From assembly GCF_000819985.1 (NCBI RefSeq), contig NZ_CDBZ01000100.1, forward strand, positions 1-39,773: a stretch of DNA of 39,773 nt, read 5' to 3'. The translations under genes were made by a program, and so were the position numbers. Source of the DNA: Aeromonas media (lineage in GTDB: Bacteria; Pseudomonadota; Gammaproteobacteria; Enterobacterales; Aeromonadaceae). Below the pieces are notes generated by a model. That model was not told where the DNA came from, ran no database searches, and saw only the letters and a list, made by a program, of their open reading frames with translations. Every line of letters begins with the position of its first letter. The stretch's first letter is position 1. Shown piece by piece: positions 24,700 to 34,434 of this stretch.

Positions 24700-25945
24700 T
24701 GTTTTTCCTAATTTCCGCACTATTATTCAACATGGTGATCTTCACTAAAAGCAGGAACGATACAAACGTAATTCCTGAGTTATGACTTATAAATGCCTGG
24801 CTGAGGCTATAGTCAACCAGCGTTAATGACGTAACGGCCAGCATGATTGGGAAAAGAGAGTCATCCCCCCTATGTTTGTAGAATAAATACAACGGATAGA
24901 GGTACATACTTAATAACGCCAATAGCCCAATAACTCCTCGTTTAGCCATTTCATCAAAAAATTGATTGTGTGCATGGAAATTAAAATCATATAGAAAATC
25001 TGATATTTCACCAGCCGCTAACTGAGCTGCATGTGCCTGTTGCAAACCATTATTTCCCCAACCGAATAATGGTTTTTTCTGGAATGCATCAAGAGCACTA
25101 TACCAAAGCTGAAAACGAATCCCTATAGATGTATTTTTATTTCCACCATCCACAAACTGCACAATATCACTGCGCGCAACTTGAATACGTTCAGCAACAC
25201 CTGTTTGTGGTATCGCGACAACCGCTAATAAACCTAACCCAAAAACCGCTGCGACTATTTTATCTATCCGGCAGAGATTACCTCTGAAGTGACTAATGAT
25301 GGTTAATATAATTAGAGGCAACAAGACCCAACCACCACGAGTACCAGACAAAAAACTCCCGAGCATTCCCATGGCACAAGCAAACAACATAAACATTGCT
25401 GTTTTAACATTACCCTTTGATTTATACCAAAAATAGCCACACAGACAGAGTAAGCCCAGCGTCATACTGATGTTGCCAGCCTGAATAGGCATAATATCGC
25501 CAAATGCTCTTTCCATTCCCAGATAAAACTTATCGTAGATTGCAATAGCGCCCGCAATACAAGCCCCCACCGCAAACCCAAAAATCAGGCTAACGAGACG
25601 AGCAGGATACCGAGATAGTAAAGGTAAGGTCATTGCCGCCATTAGCACACGACTGGGACGGTCAAATTCACGTAACTTGCCACCATCCAGCCATATAGAG
25701 AGGCCCTGCACAAAGACGTAAGCGAAAAAGATCAATGCCAATATTTTTACTTCCCTTGGCATATTCATCCAATAAGATGGCCGCCAACAAACGGTGAGGC
25801 TCGCTAGCAGCAATATCGCAGGCCCGTAGGAATATCCACTGGGAATGGCTAATGTTAATGCGCCAAATAAAAATGCGGACACCTGAACCAGGTTGTGAAG
25901 GATATTTATACGCAATGGCAAAATAATAGGGCTAGCCAATGTCAT
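24689..25945 (-). CDS. O-antigen ligase family protein
   Basis: A 418-residue inner-membrane protein with about ten to twelve helices and the Wzy_C/WaaL signature. The large periplasmic loop starts around RIQVARSDIVQFVDGGNKNT, continues with SIGIRFQLWYSALDAFQKKP and GWGNNG, and ends with the conserved His in FNFHAHNQFFDEMAKRGVIG. WaaL transfers undecaprenyl-linked O-antigen to lipid A-core on the periplasmic face; O-antigen polymerases look alike, so ligase is preferred because hldD and a core-type glycosyltransferase are next to it. GC content is clearly lower than in hldD. It lies 22 bases behind the GT4 gene. Confidence 0.82.
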   Translation of the reverse strand: MTLASPIILPLRINILHNLVQVSAFLFGALTLAIPSGYSYGPAILLLASLTVCWRPSYWMNMPREVKILALIFFAYVFVQGLSIWLDGGKLREFDRPSRVLMAAMTLPLLSRYPARLVSLIFGFAVGACIAGAIAIYDKFYLGMERAFGDIMPIQAGNISMTLGLLCLCGYFWYKSKGNVKTAMFMLFACAMGMLGSFLSGTRGGWVLLPLIILTIISHFRGNLCRIDKIVAAVFGLGLLAVVAIPQTGVAERIQVARSDIVQFVDGGNKNTSIGIRFQLWYSALDAFQKKPLFGWGNNGLQQAHAAQLAAGEISDFLYDFNFHAHNQFFDEMAKRGVIGLLALLSMYLYPLYLFYKHRGDDSLFPIMLAVTSLTLVDYSLSQAFISHNSGITFVSFLLLVKITMLNNSAEIRKNNAE

Positions 25946-25967
25946 GAAAGTGTATTCCTAGAAAATG

Positions 25968-27074
25968 TCATCTTTGCCGATAGTGTACACACAATGCTTC
26001 CAGATGCTGGGACATATCAAATTCTTGCTCGGCCCGCTCGCGAGCCAATTTCCCCAGGCGATCACTTAATTCAGGATCTCGCAGCAGTACCTTGATCTGC
26101 CCAGCGATAACTTGCGGCTGCAATGGATCGGCCAACAGCCCCACGCCACCTAACACTTCTGGCACCGCGCCGGTGGTGGCGCCGACGATGGGTTTGCCAG
26201 CAGCCATCGCCTCGATCACGGTGAGGCCGAAGGCCTCGTTGTGAGAAGGGATCACCACCACATCCATCGCCTGCAACATGCGGGCGGTATCTCGCCGGAA
26301 GCCGGAAAAATGCACCGCACCACCGAGTTGACGCTGGGCAATGTCGCACTCCAGCTCGGCGACGAAGGGCTCATCGGCCCCCTCGGTGGCAAGCGTCCCC
26401 CCCACCAGCAGCAGTTGGAGATCGGTAAATTCGGCGCGCAGCAGCGCGAAGGCATCGAGCAATTCACGCTGGCCTTTGCCGGGGCTGAAGCGTCCAACCA
26501 TGCCAATCAGGAGGCCATCAGCAATACCCAGCTCACCACGAATAAGGGCTGGCTCTTCCTTGCAAGAGGTCAACTCGGTGCCCAGCCACAGCCGCTGAAT
26601 ACGCTCGGCGGGGAGCGGTAAGGCGGCGCGATTGCGCCTCAGTGTCTCATCGCTGATGGAGAGCACCCTATCGACCTTGCCGTAGATCCAGCGATGCAGT
26701 GGATCCTTCTTCGGCCGTTTCGAGCCCATATGTTCGGTGAAAATGAGGCGAAACGAGGAAAAAGTGCCAAGTAGTGCGGCCAACAGCAGATCGCTGGACT
26801 TGTGGCAGTGCACGATCTCGATGCCGCTTTGCTTCATCCAGCGCAGCAGCGCAGGCAGGCGCAAGATGGCCTGATTGCGTGATGGGACCTCAATCACCCC
26901 GAAGCCGGCAGCCTTCATGTCAGCGGCGACCCGGCTGCCCGTCAGCGCCAGCCCGAACAGGTGCCAACCTCGTTCGATCAGCTCCTTGCCAACGCGGATG
27001 GGGTACATCTCCAGCCCCCCCCAACCCTGGGAGAGACAGATTTGCAATGCGCTACCCGGCGCTGTCGTCTCCAC
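25968..27074 (-). CDS. Glycosyltransferase family 4 protein, probable LPS core enzyme
   Basis: A GT-B glycosyltransferase of about 368 residues. The N-terminal acceptor domain has the WGGLEMYPIRVGKELIERGW loop and helix; IVHCHKSSDLL follows at about residue 87. The C-terminal nucleotide-sugar domain has IGMVGRFSPGKGQRELLDAF near 190 and the retaining-enzyme E-x7-E motif in NEAFGLTVIEAMAAGKPIVG near 285. It probably adds a core sugar in the cytoplasm. The GTG start at 27074 lies four bases after the hldD stop; a TTG nine codons in is an alternative. A G8 run (27015-27022) falls in the WGG codons. Confidence 0.85.
   Translation of the reverse strand: METTAPGSALQICLSQGWGGLEMYPIRVGKELIERGWHLFGLALTGSRVAADMKAAGFGVIEVPSRNQAILRLPALLRWMKQSGIEIVHCHKSSDLLLAALLGTFSSFRLIFTEHMGSKRPKKDPLHRWIYGKVDRVLSISDETLRRNRAALPLPAERIQRLWLGTELTSCKEEPALIRGELGIADGLLIGMVGRFSPGKGQRELLDAFALLRAEFTDLQLLLVGGTLATEGADEPFVAELECDIAQRQLGGAVHFSGFRRDTARMLQAMDVVVIPSHNEAFGLTVIEAMAAGKPIVGATTGAVPEVLGGVGLLADPLQPQVIAGQIKVLLRDPELSDRLGKLARERAEQEFDMSQHLEALCVHYRQR
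27015..27022 (-). repeat. G8 tract near the start of the GT4 gene
   Basis: Codons TGG GGG GGG of the conserved WGG motif give eight G in a row at about codon 18. Loss or gain of one G leads to a stop within about 15 or 40 codons. Confidence 0.85.
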
Positions 27075-27078
27075 CGGA

Positions 27079-28038
27079 TCAAGCCCGGTTCAGCCAGGCC
27101 ATGTAATCGGCCACGCCTTCGGCCACCGTCTTGAACTCGCCGTCATAACCGACGCCGCGCAAGCGGGTCAGATCGGCCTGGGTGAAGCTCTGATAGCGAC
27201 CCTTGAGGTGATCCGGGAAGGGGATGTACTCGATGGCGCCTTGCTGGTGATGCTTGATCACGGCCTCGGCCACGTTCTGGAACGGCTCGGCACGGCCGGT
27301 GCCGCAGTTGAAGATGCCGGAGTGCTGCGGGTTCTGCCAGAACCAGAGGTTCACCTTGCAGACGTCGTCCACATAGATGAAGTCGCGCATCTGGCCGCCG
27401 TCCGGGAAGCCGTCGCAGCCCTCAAACAGCTTGGGATTGTCCCCCTGCTTCACCTGGGTATTGAGGTGGAAGGCGACGGAGGCCATGGAGCCCTTGTGCT
27501 GCTCGCGCGGGCCGTAGACGTTGAAGTATTTCAGGCCAACGACCTGAGAGTCGATCTCCGGCAGCCAGCGGCGCACGTATTGATCGAACAACTGCTTGGA
27601 GTAGCCATAGACGTTGAGGGGCTGCTCGAACCTGGGATCTTCGATGAAATTGTCGTTGCGGCCGCCATAGGTCGCGGCAGAGGAGGCATAGATGAAGGGA
27701 ATTTCCCGCTCGATGCAGTAGTGGAACAGATCCTTGGAGTACTCGTAGTTGACCTCCATGATGAACTTGCCGTTCCACTCGGTAGTCGCGGAGCAGGCAC
27801 CTTCGTGGAAGATCACCTCGATGCCGCCATCCCACTCTTCAAACTCGTCACCGGAGACGATCCGCGCCTGGAACTCGTCCTTGTCCATGTAGTCGGCGAT
27901 GGTGAGATCGACCAGGTTGACGAACTTGGTGCCGTCGGTCAGGTCGTCGATGACCACGATATCGGTCCGTCCTTGAGCGTTCAGCTGCTTGACCAGATTG
28001 CTGCCGATAAAGCCAGCACCGCCAGTTACTACGATCAT
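27079..28038 (-). CDS. hldD: ADP-L-glycero-D-manno-heptose-6-epimerase
   Basis: A 319-residue short-chain dehydrogenase/reductase that converts ADP-D,D-heptose to ADP-L,D-heptose for the LPS inner core. The NADP site [10 protein letters not shown] is at residues 5-14, with IDDLTDG after it. The catalytic triad is in the SSAATYGG and YGYSKQLFD segments (Tyr and Lys near 140-144), and [20 protein letters not shown] is a hallmark of this epimerase. The ATG at 28038 has GAGG eight bases upstream. It is the first gene of a minus-strand LPS cluster and has the high GC typical of the core genome. Confidence 0.96.
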   Translation of the reverse strand: MIVVTGGAGFIGSNLVKQLNAQGRTDIVVIDDLTDGTKFVNLVDLTIADYMDKDEFQARIVSGDEFEEWDGGIEVIFHEGACSATTEWNGKFIMEVNYEYSKDLFHYCIEREIPFIYASSAATYGGRNDNFIEDPRFEQPLNVYGYSKQLFDQYVRRWLPEIDSQVVGLKYFNVYGPREQHKGSMASVAFHLNTQVKQGDNPKLFEGCDGFPDGGQMRDFIYVDDVCKVNLWFWQNPQHSGIFNCGTGRAEPFQNVAEAVIKHHQQGAIEYIPFPDHLKGRYQSFTQADLTRLRGVGYDGEFKTVAEGVADYMAWLNRA

Positions 28039-28184
28039 GGAGTTTGCCTCGCGTACGTTGATGGCCCCGTGTGACTGCCTGTTAAAGCTGTGTATAGTGG
28101 GCCAATTTGAAATTGCCGAAAAGTTTATCACGGGCCGCCAGGGGATTCGACCTCGGCGCACAGTGCCCGGCAGAGGGATCAGTG

Positions 28185-28829
28185 ATGAAGACCAGAGACA
28201 GGATCATCCACAGCGCCACCGAGCTGTTCAACGATCAGGGTGAACGCAACATCACCACCAACCACATTGCCGCCCATCTCGGCATCAGCCCGGGCAACCT
28301 TTATTACCACTTCCGCAATAAAGAAGACATCATCCACTCCATCTTCGATCAATACGCCCGCCACCTGAGCGAGAGCTTCACTCCGGCCCGCAGCCACGAG
28401 ATCAAGCTGGAAGATCTGATGGGTTATCTGGATGCCATCTTCTATCTGATGTGGCAGTTCCGCTTCTTCTACGCCAACCTGCCGGACATCCTGAGTCGCG
28501 ACGAACCCTTGCAGCACAAGTACCTCAAGGCCCAGGAGCAGCTGCGCGCCGCCGTGGAGGCGCTGCTCAGGAGCCTGCGCGAGGGGGGCATCATAGACGT
28601 CAGCGACGAAGACCTGCCGGACCTGGGCCAGACCATCAAGATGGTGGTCACCTGCTGGATCCCGTTCCAGATTGCCCAGGCCCCCCATACCCGCATCACC
28701 AAGCCCTTGCTTTATCAGGGGGTCTTGCGGGTGCTCTTCCTGCTGCGCCCCTATGTGCAGCCCCAGGTGACCGCCCAGATCCGTCAACTGGAGCAGCACT
28801 ACCACCAACTGGCCCAACCAGCAGGGTGA
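28185..28829 (+). CDS. TetR/AcrR-family transcriptional regulator
   Basis: A 214-residue TetR-type repressor. The N-terminal helix-turn-helix is clear: [20 protein letters not shown], then [27 protein letters not shown] (recognition helix about residues 30-45). The C-terminal ligand domain is helical ([22 protein letters not shown]), and its ligand is unknown. The ATG at 28185 is chosen because GAGGGAT precedes it and the protein then begins as family members do. A TATAGT -10 lies at 28093-28098. It is divergent from hldD and 181 bases upstream of kbl-tdh on the same strand, so it may regulate itself, hldD or kbl-tdh. Confidence 0.87.
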   Translation: MKTRDRIIHSATELFNDQGERNITTNHIAAHLGISPGNLYYHFRNKEDIIHSIFDQYARHLSESFTPARSHEIKLEDLMGYLDAIFYLMWQFRFFYANLPDILSRDEPLQHKYLKAQEQLRAAVEALLRSLREGGIIDVSDEDLPDLGQTIKMVVTCWIPFQIAQAPHTRITKPLLYQGVLRVLFLLRPYVQPQVTAQIRQLEQHYHQLAQPAG

Positions 28830-28842
28830 GATCTGTTTCACA
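28827..28842 (+). promoter_or_regulatory. CRP-like site upstream of kbl
   Basis: TGAGATCTGTTTCACA matches the CRP consensus TGTGA-N6-TCACA at nine of ten positions. It overlaps the end of the TetR gene, some 170 bases before kbl. It is unproven. Confidence 0.35.
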
Positions 28843-28890
28843 ATTGTTGAATATCAGCATAATAATTTGAATTGGTGCGCAACGATTGCA

Positions 28891-28967
28891 GTAAAATGTT
28901 GCCCATTCCAGGGTCTGTCGACGTTTCGTCATGACCACGACGTCGTCACTCCGTGCGCCTCGCACGG
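28891..28967 (+). promoter_or_regulatory. kbl leader with -10, palindrome and hairpin
   Basis: A TAAAAT hexamer (28891-28896) is a likely -10. Downstream lie a perfect ten-base palindrome ACGACGTCGT (28937-28946) and a seven-base-pair hairpin CCGTGCG/CGCACGG with a three-base loop (28951-28967). Either could be an operator for the neighbouring TetR protein or an mRNA structure in the roughly 110-base leader. Confidence 0.4.
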
Positions 28968-29010
28968 CCCCAGATCCTGATAACACAGTCGACACAGTCA
29001 ATGAGGACCG

Positions 29011-30204
<1,194 letters not shown>

Positions 30205-30228
30205 TCACATGGCTAGCTGATTAAAACG

Positions 30229-30253
30229 GGGGCCAAGGTTGGGCCCCATTTTA
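30229..30253 (+). terminator. Possible attenuating terminator between kbl and tdh
   Basis: GGGGCC, a seven-base loop and GGCCCC followed by ATTTTATT, in the 89-base gap. The stem is short, so it may reduce rather than stop transcription into tdh. Confidence 0.5.
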
Positions 30254-30293
30254 TTACCCTCTGTACCCGGCACAGCGCCGTGAGGAATCTGTC

Positions 30294-31319
<1,026 letters not shown>

Positions 31320-31420
31320 TGAATCCAGATAACGGCCTGTGGATGTCATGTGCGAAGGCCCGGTCCGGCACCGGGATCCTCAGTGGAGACAAGTCAGTTT
31401 TTTTCACGGCTGATTGCAAA

Positions 31421-31447
31421 AACCCGGCGAAAGCCGGGTTTCTTTTT
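31421..31447 (+). terminator. tdh terminator
   Basis: AACCCGGC, GAAA tetraloop, GCCGGGTT, then TCTTTTT. Just upstream, 31320-31420 holds a further small inverted repeat (CCCGGT/ACCGGG, 31359-31375) and a T7 run at about 31398; no gene is seen there. Confidence 0.92.
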
Positions 31448-31523
31448 GTGGTTGCCTTACCCGCCGCCCCTGCCGCCTCAGAAACTTTGTTCGCAGATTG
31501 CTTAACACTTCACACACAAGCGT

Positions 31524-31552
31524 TTAAATGCCTGTAACTATTCGGTTATAAT
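31524..31552 (+). promoter_or_regulatory. Putative promoter of the cytochrome c5 gene
   Basis: A perfect TATAAT (31547-31552) with a poor TTAAAT (31524-31529) at 17 bases, about 40 bases before the start codon. Confidence 0.5.
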
Positions 31553-31593
31553 CCCGTCGTTTTCTAGGGATAATAAGAGCCTGCTGGGAGTAC

Positions 31594-32046
31594 ATGAGCG
31601 TGTTGAAAAAACTAAGCTATTTGCTGGCTGCCGGGATGGCGGCCGCCACCCTGTCCGGCGCCGTCTTTGCCGCCGATGAAATGTCGACGGAAGCCATCGC
31701 CGAGCGCATAGCACCGGTCGGTCAGGTCTACACTGCCAAGGATCTGGAAGGCATTGCGACGGCCGCGGCCGCGCCTGCTGCTGCCTCGTCCGGTCCCCGT
31801 GATGGCGAGACAGTGTTCAAGGGCGCCTGCTTTGCCTGCCACGACACCGGCGCGGCCGGCGCGCCCAAGCGCGGGGACAAGGCCGCCTGGGAACCTCGTA
31901 TCGCCCAGGGGTTCGACACCCTGCGCAAGCATGCCATCGAGGGCTTCACCGGCAAGGCCGGCATGATGCCGGCACGGGGTACCTGCGCGGCCTGTAGTGA
32001 CGAAGAGATCGAAAACGCCATTCACTACATGATCGACAAGCTCTAA
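31594..32046 (+). CDS. Cytochrome c5-family monohaem protein
   Basis: A 150-residue periplasmic cytochrome. The signal peptide (residues 1-27, ending VFA-ADE) is followed by an Ala-rich linker (about 55-67). The class I haem site CFACH is at 79-83, the axial methionine lies in GMMPARGT (124 or 125), and a Cys131-x2-Cys134 pair is typical of the c5 group. Relatives carry electrons from quinol oxidation to terminal oxidases or reductases; the partner is not evident here. The start has GGGAG upstream. A strong hairpin begins five bases after the stop, so it seems monocistronic although the GGDEF-EAL gene follows closely. Confidence 0.92.
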   Translation: MSVLKKLSYLLAAGMAAATLSGAVFAADEMSTEAIAERIAPVGQVYTAKDLEGIATAAAAPAAASSGPRDGETVFKGACFACHDTGAAGAPKRGDKAAWEPRIAQGFDTLRKHAIEGFTGKAGMMPARGTCAACSDEEIENAIHYMIDKL

Positions 32047-32050
32047 GTGG

Positions 32051-32080
32051 TTGAAAGGGCTCCTATTGCAGCCCTTTCAA
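32051..32080 (+). terminator. Hairpin after the cytochrome c5 gene
   Basis: TTGAAAGGGCT and AGCCCTTTCAA form a perfect 11-base-pair stem with an eight-base loop, but no T tract follows beyond the stem itself. It may terminate inefficiently or protect the mRNA end. Confidence 0.6.
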
Positions 32081-32130
32081 TCCAATCACTTCCGACTACG
32101 CTTGTAGGTGAGTTTATTCGGGAGTATTGC

Positions 32131-34407
32131 ATGTCAGTCCAGCCCCTTACACCGCCAGATCCCCCCCCCCTGCTGGCGGTCGTTTCTTCCATCATGAATT
32201 TTCCCGCGCCCGGCATCGCCTCCCATGAGGACTACGCCAGACTGGTGCGGCAGCTGGACAGTATCTGCCCCCTGCAGCACTTTACCATGCTGGGGCTGGC
32301 CGATGGTGGCCTGCACTGGCTGTATGAACATCAGCTGCCCGAGGCGTTCAAGCAACAACTGGGGCGTGAAGAGCCCCGCCTCACCGAGCAGCTCACCCGG
32401 CTCGATGAACACCAGGGCTGGTGCGTGCAGGCGGTGGAGCACTATGGGGTGCAATGGCTGCTGGCCCGCGGCGCCCCCGAACAGCTCCCGACCCTGAGGC
32501 TGCTGCTGGAGTGTCTGGCCAAGCGCCTGCACGAAACCCAGACCGGCACTCAGCTGGCGGGGCAGGCCTCCCCCCTGATGCAGCGGGATCCCCATTGGCA
32601 GCAGAAGATTGAAAAAATCAGCCGCATCATGCGGTTGGCCCACAATCTGCCGCAGCATGCGCTGTTTTCCCAGCTGGAGGCGGTGCTGCGCCAGATGCTG
32701 GACGTCAATGACATGCTGCTGGTCCGCCTCGACAACCAGTGGCTGGAGAAACTCTATCCGACGCGGCTCGCCTACGAGGACGACGTCATCCGGGCCCTGT
32801 GCCACAGCACCAACAACATCGAACGCAGCGAGGCCGGGGTGTATTGGTACAGCCTGCCCCTGCGTCAGCAACAACAGTATTTCGCCCATCTCATCATCAA
32901 CAGGAATCAGCCGCTGGAAACCGATGACAGGCTGTTCCTCGACTTCCTGCGCCACCAGTTGACCCTGTTACTGGAGCTCAAGCGAGTCAGGCAGCAGCTG
33001 GATGAGCTCAACTCGGAAGAGTCCATCAACCAGCGGCTCCAGCAACTTCGCCAGACCAATCTGCGGTTGCAGAAACGGCTCAGACATCATCAGGAGCTGG
33101 AGCGGCGGCTCCAGTTCAATGCGCTGCACGATCCCCTGACCCAGTTGCCGAACCGGGCCCTGCTGATGAATCACCTCCATCATGCCATGACCCGTTATCG
33201 CCGCTATCAGGCGGCCGGCTTCACCCTGATCTTCGCCGACGTGGATCACTTCAAGCAGATCAATGACGCCCTGGGCCACAGTGCCGGTGACCAGTTGCTG
33301 CAGGAGCTGGGCAAACGCCTGCAGAGCTGCATCCGGCAAAATGACATGGTGGCCAGGCTCGGGGGCGACGAGTTCGTCATCTATCTGGACAACAGCCAGC
33401 AGGAGGAGGACGTCAGCCCGGTGCTCAACCGCATCGTCGGCCGCATCGCCCACCCGTTCCGGCTGCAGGGCAATGAGCTGACCGTCACCCTCAGCCTGGG
33501 AGTGGCCAGCGTGTCGGAGCAGACCACGGACATCAGCGAGCTGCTGCACCAGGCCGATCTCGCCATGTATCAGGCCAAGCGTAATGGTCGCAGCCGCATC
33601 GTCATGTACTCAGACGCCTGCATGGAGCACGTAGGTTCGCCGGAAGAGCGGCTGTTCAGGGCCTTGCGGGAAGGCAGGATAGTGCCCTACTTCCAGCCGG
33701 TGATCAGGCTGAAGGAGAGTCGCCTGGTGGGGCTGGAGGTGATGGCGCGCTGGATCACCGAGGAGGGAGAACTCAAGGACGCCTTCGACTTCATTCCCCT
33801 GGCCGAGCAGTGCGGCCTCATTCAGGATCTGGATCGCCAGATCCTCAGACGTACCTGCCAGCAGTTGAAGAGCTGGCTGCAGGTTTCGGACGGCGGCCGC
33901 TTCAAGATAGCGCTCAACCTGTCCGGCAAGCACCTGGCCAGCCGCGAGCAGATCATGGCGCTGGTTCACATCATGGAGGAGGAGGGGGTGATACCTGGCT
34001 ACTTCATCTTCGAATTCAACGAGCGGGAGCTCTCCAGGCAGAGTGCCGACTCACTCACCTCCCTGCACGAACTCAGGGCCAAGGGGATCCAGATCAGCCT
34101 CGACGACTTCGGGACCGGCTTCTCGTCCCTCAACGCCCTGTTCCACTTCCCGGTGGACTACATCAAGGTGGATGACAGCTTCACCCATCGCATGCTGAAC
34201 TCCCCCAAGGACTTGGCGCTGATCCGCGCCATGCGGGACATCTGCCAGGATCTCGACTTCACCCTGGTGGTCGAGGGCATAGAGAACCAGCAGCAGTTGC
34301 AGAAACTGATCGAGCTGGGCTGCGCCATGGGACAGGGGCGCCACATCTCCCCGCCTCTGCCGGGGGCTGACATCACCCCCTTGCTGGGCCAGGCAGGTGC
34401 AGGCTAG
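32131..34407 (+). CDS. GGDEF-EAL cyclic-di-GMP protein
   Basis: A protein of about 758 residues with an unassigned N-terminal region (about 1-320, possibly GAF-like, soluble), a short coiled coil, then a diguanylate cyclase domain with an intact GGDEF (411-415) and an RQND inhibitory site just before it. The C-terminal phosphodiesterase domain has EVM instead of EAL at 536-538, but the metal-binding Glu is kept, as are LNLSGKHL, DDFGTGFSSLNAL, YIKVDDSF and VVEGIENQQQL. Both activities are therefore possible. There is no membrane helix. The ATG at 32131 has GGGAG seven bases upstream. A C10 run at codons 11-14 could switch the gene off by slippage. Confidence 0.92.
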   Translation: MSVQPLTPPDPPPLLAVVSSIMNFPAPGIASHEDYARLVRQLDSICPLQHFTMLGLADGGLHWLYEHQLPEAFKQQLGREEPRLTEQLTRLDEHQGWCVQAVEHYGVQWLLARGAPEQLPTLRLLLECLAKRLHETQTGTQLAGQASPLMQRDPHWQQKIEKISRIMRLAHNLPQHALFSQLEAVLRQMLDVNDMLLVRLDNQWLEKLYPTRLAYEDDVIRALCHSTNNIERSEAGVYWYSLPLRQQQQYFAHLIINRNQPLETDDRLFLDFLRHQLTLLLELKRVRQQLDELNSEESINQRLQQLRQTNLRLQKRLRHHQELERRLQFNALHDPLTQLPNRALLMNHLHHAMTRYRRYQAAGFTLIFADVDHFKQINDALGHSAGDQLLQELGKRLQSCIRQNDMVARLGGDEFVIYLDNSQQEEDVSPVLNRIVGRIAHPFRLQGNELTVTLSLGVASVSEQTTDISELLHQADLAMYQAKRNGRSRIVMYSDACMEHVGSPEERLFRALREGRIVPYFQPVIRLKESRLVGLEVMARWITEEGELKDAFDFIPLAEQCGLIQDLDRQILRRTCQQLKSWLQVSDGGRFKIALNLSGKHLASREQIMALVHIMEEEGVIPGYFIFEFNERELSRQSADSLTSLHELRAKGIQISLDDFGTGFSSLNALFHFPVDYIKVDDSFTHRMLNSPKDLALIRAMRDICQDLDFTLVVEGIENQQQLQKLIELGCAMGQGRHISPPLPGADITPLLGQAGAG
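32161..32170 (+). repeat. C10 tract at codons 11-14 of the GGDEF-EAL gene
   Basis: GAT is followed by ten C and then TG, encoding Asp-Pro-Pro-Pro-Leu. One C fewer gives a stop (TGA) eight codons later; one C more gives a stop about twenty codons later. Confidence 0.95.
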
Positions 34408-34434
34408 CAACGGCCAGCCTCACCCCTTCTTGCC

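Noticed and set aside
32047..32130. A GTG start for the GGDEF-EAL protein directly after the cytochrome stop
   Set aside because: The extension would read through an 11-base-pair hairpin and lacks a ribosome site; the ATG at 32131 has GGGAG at the right distance.
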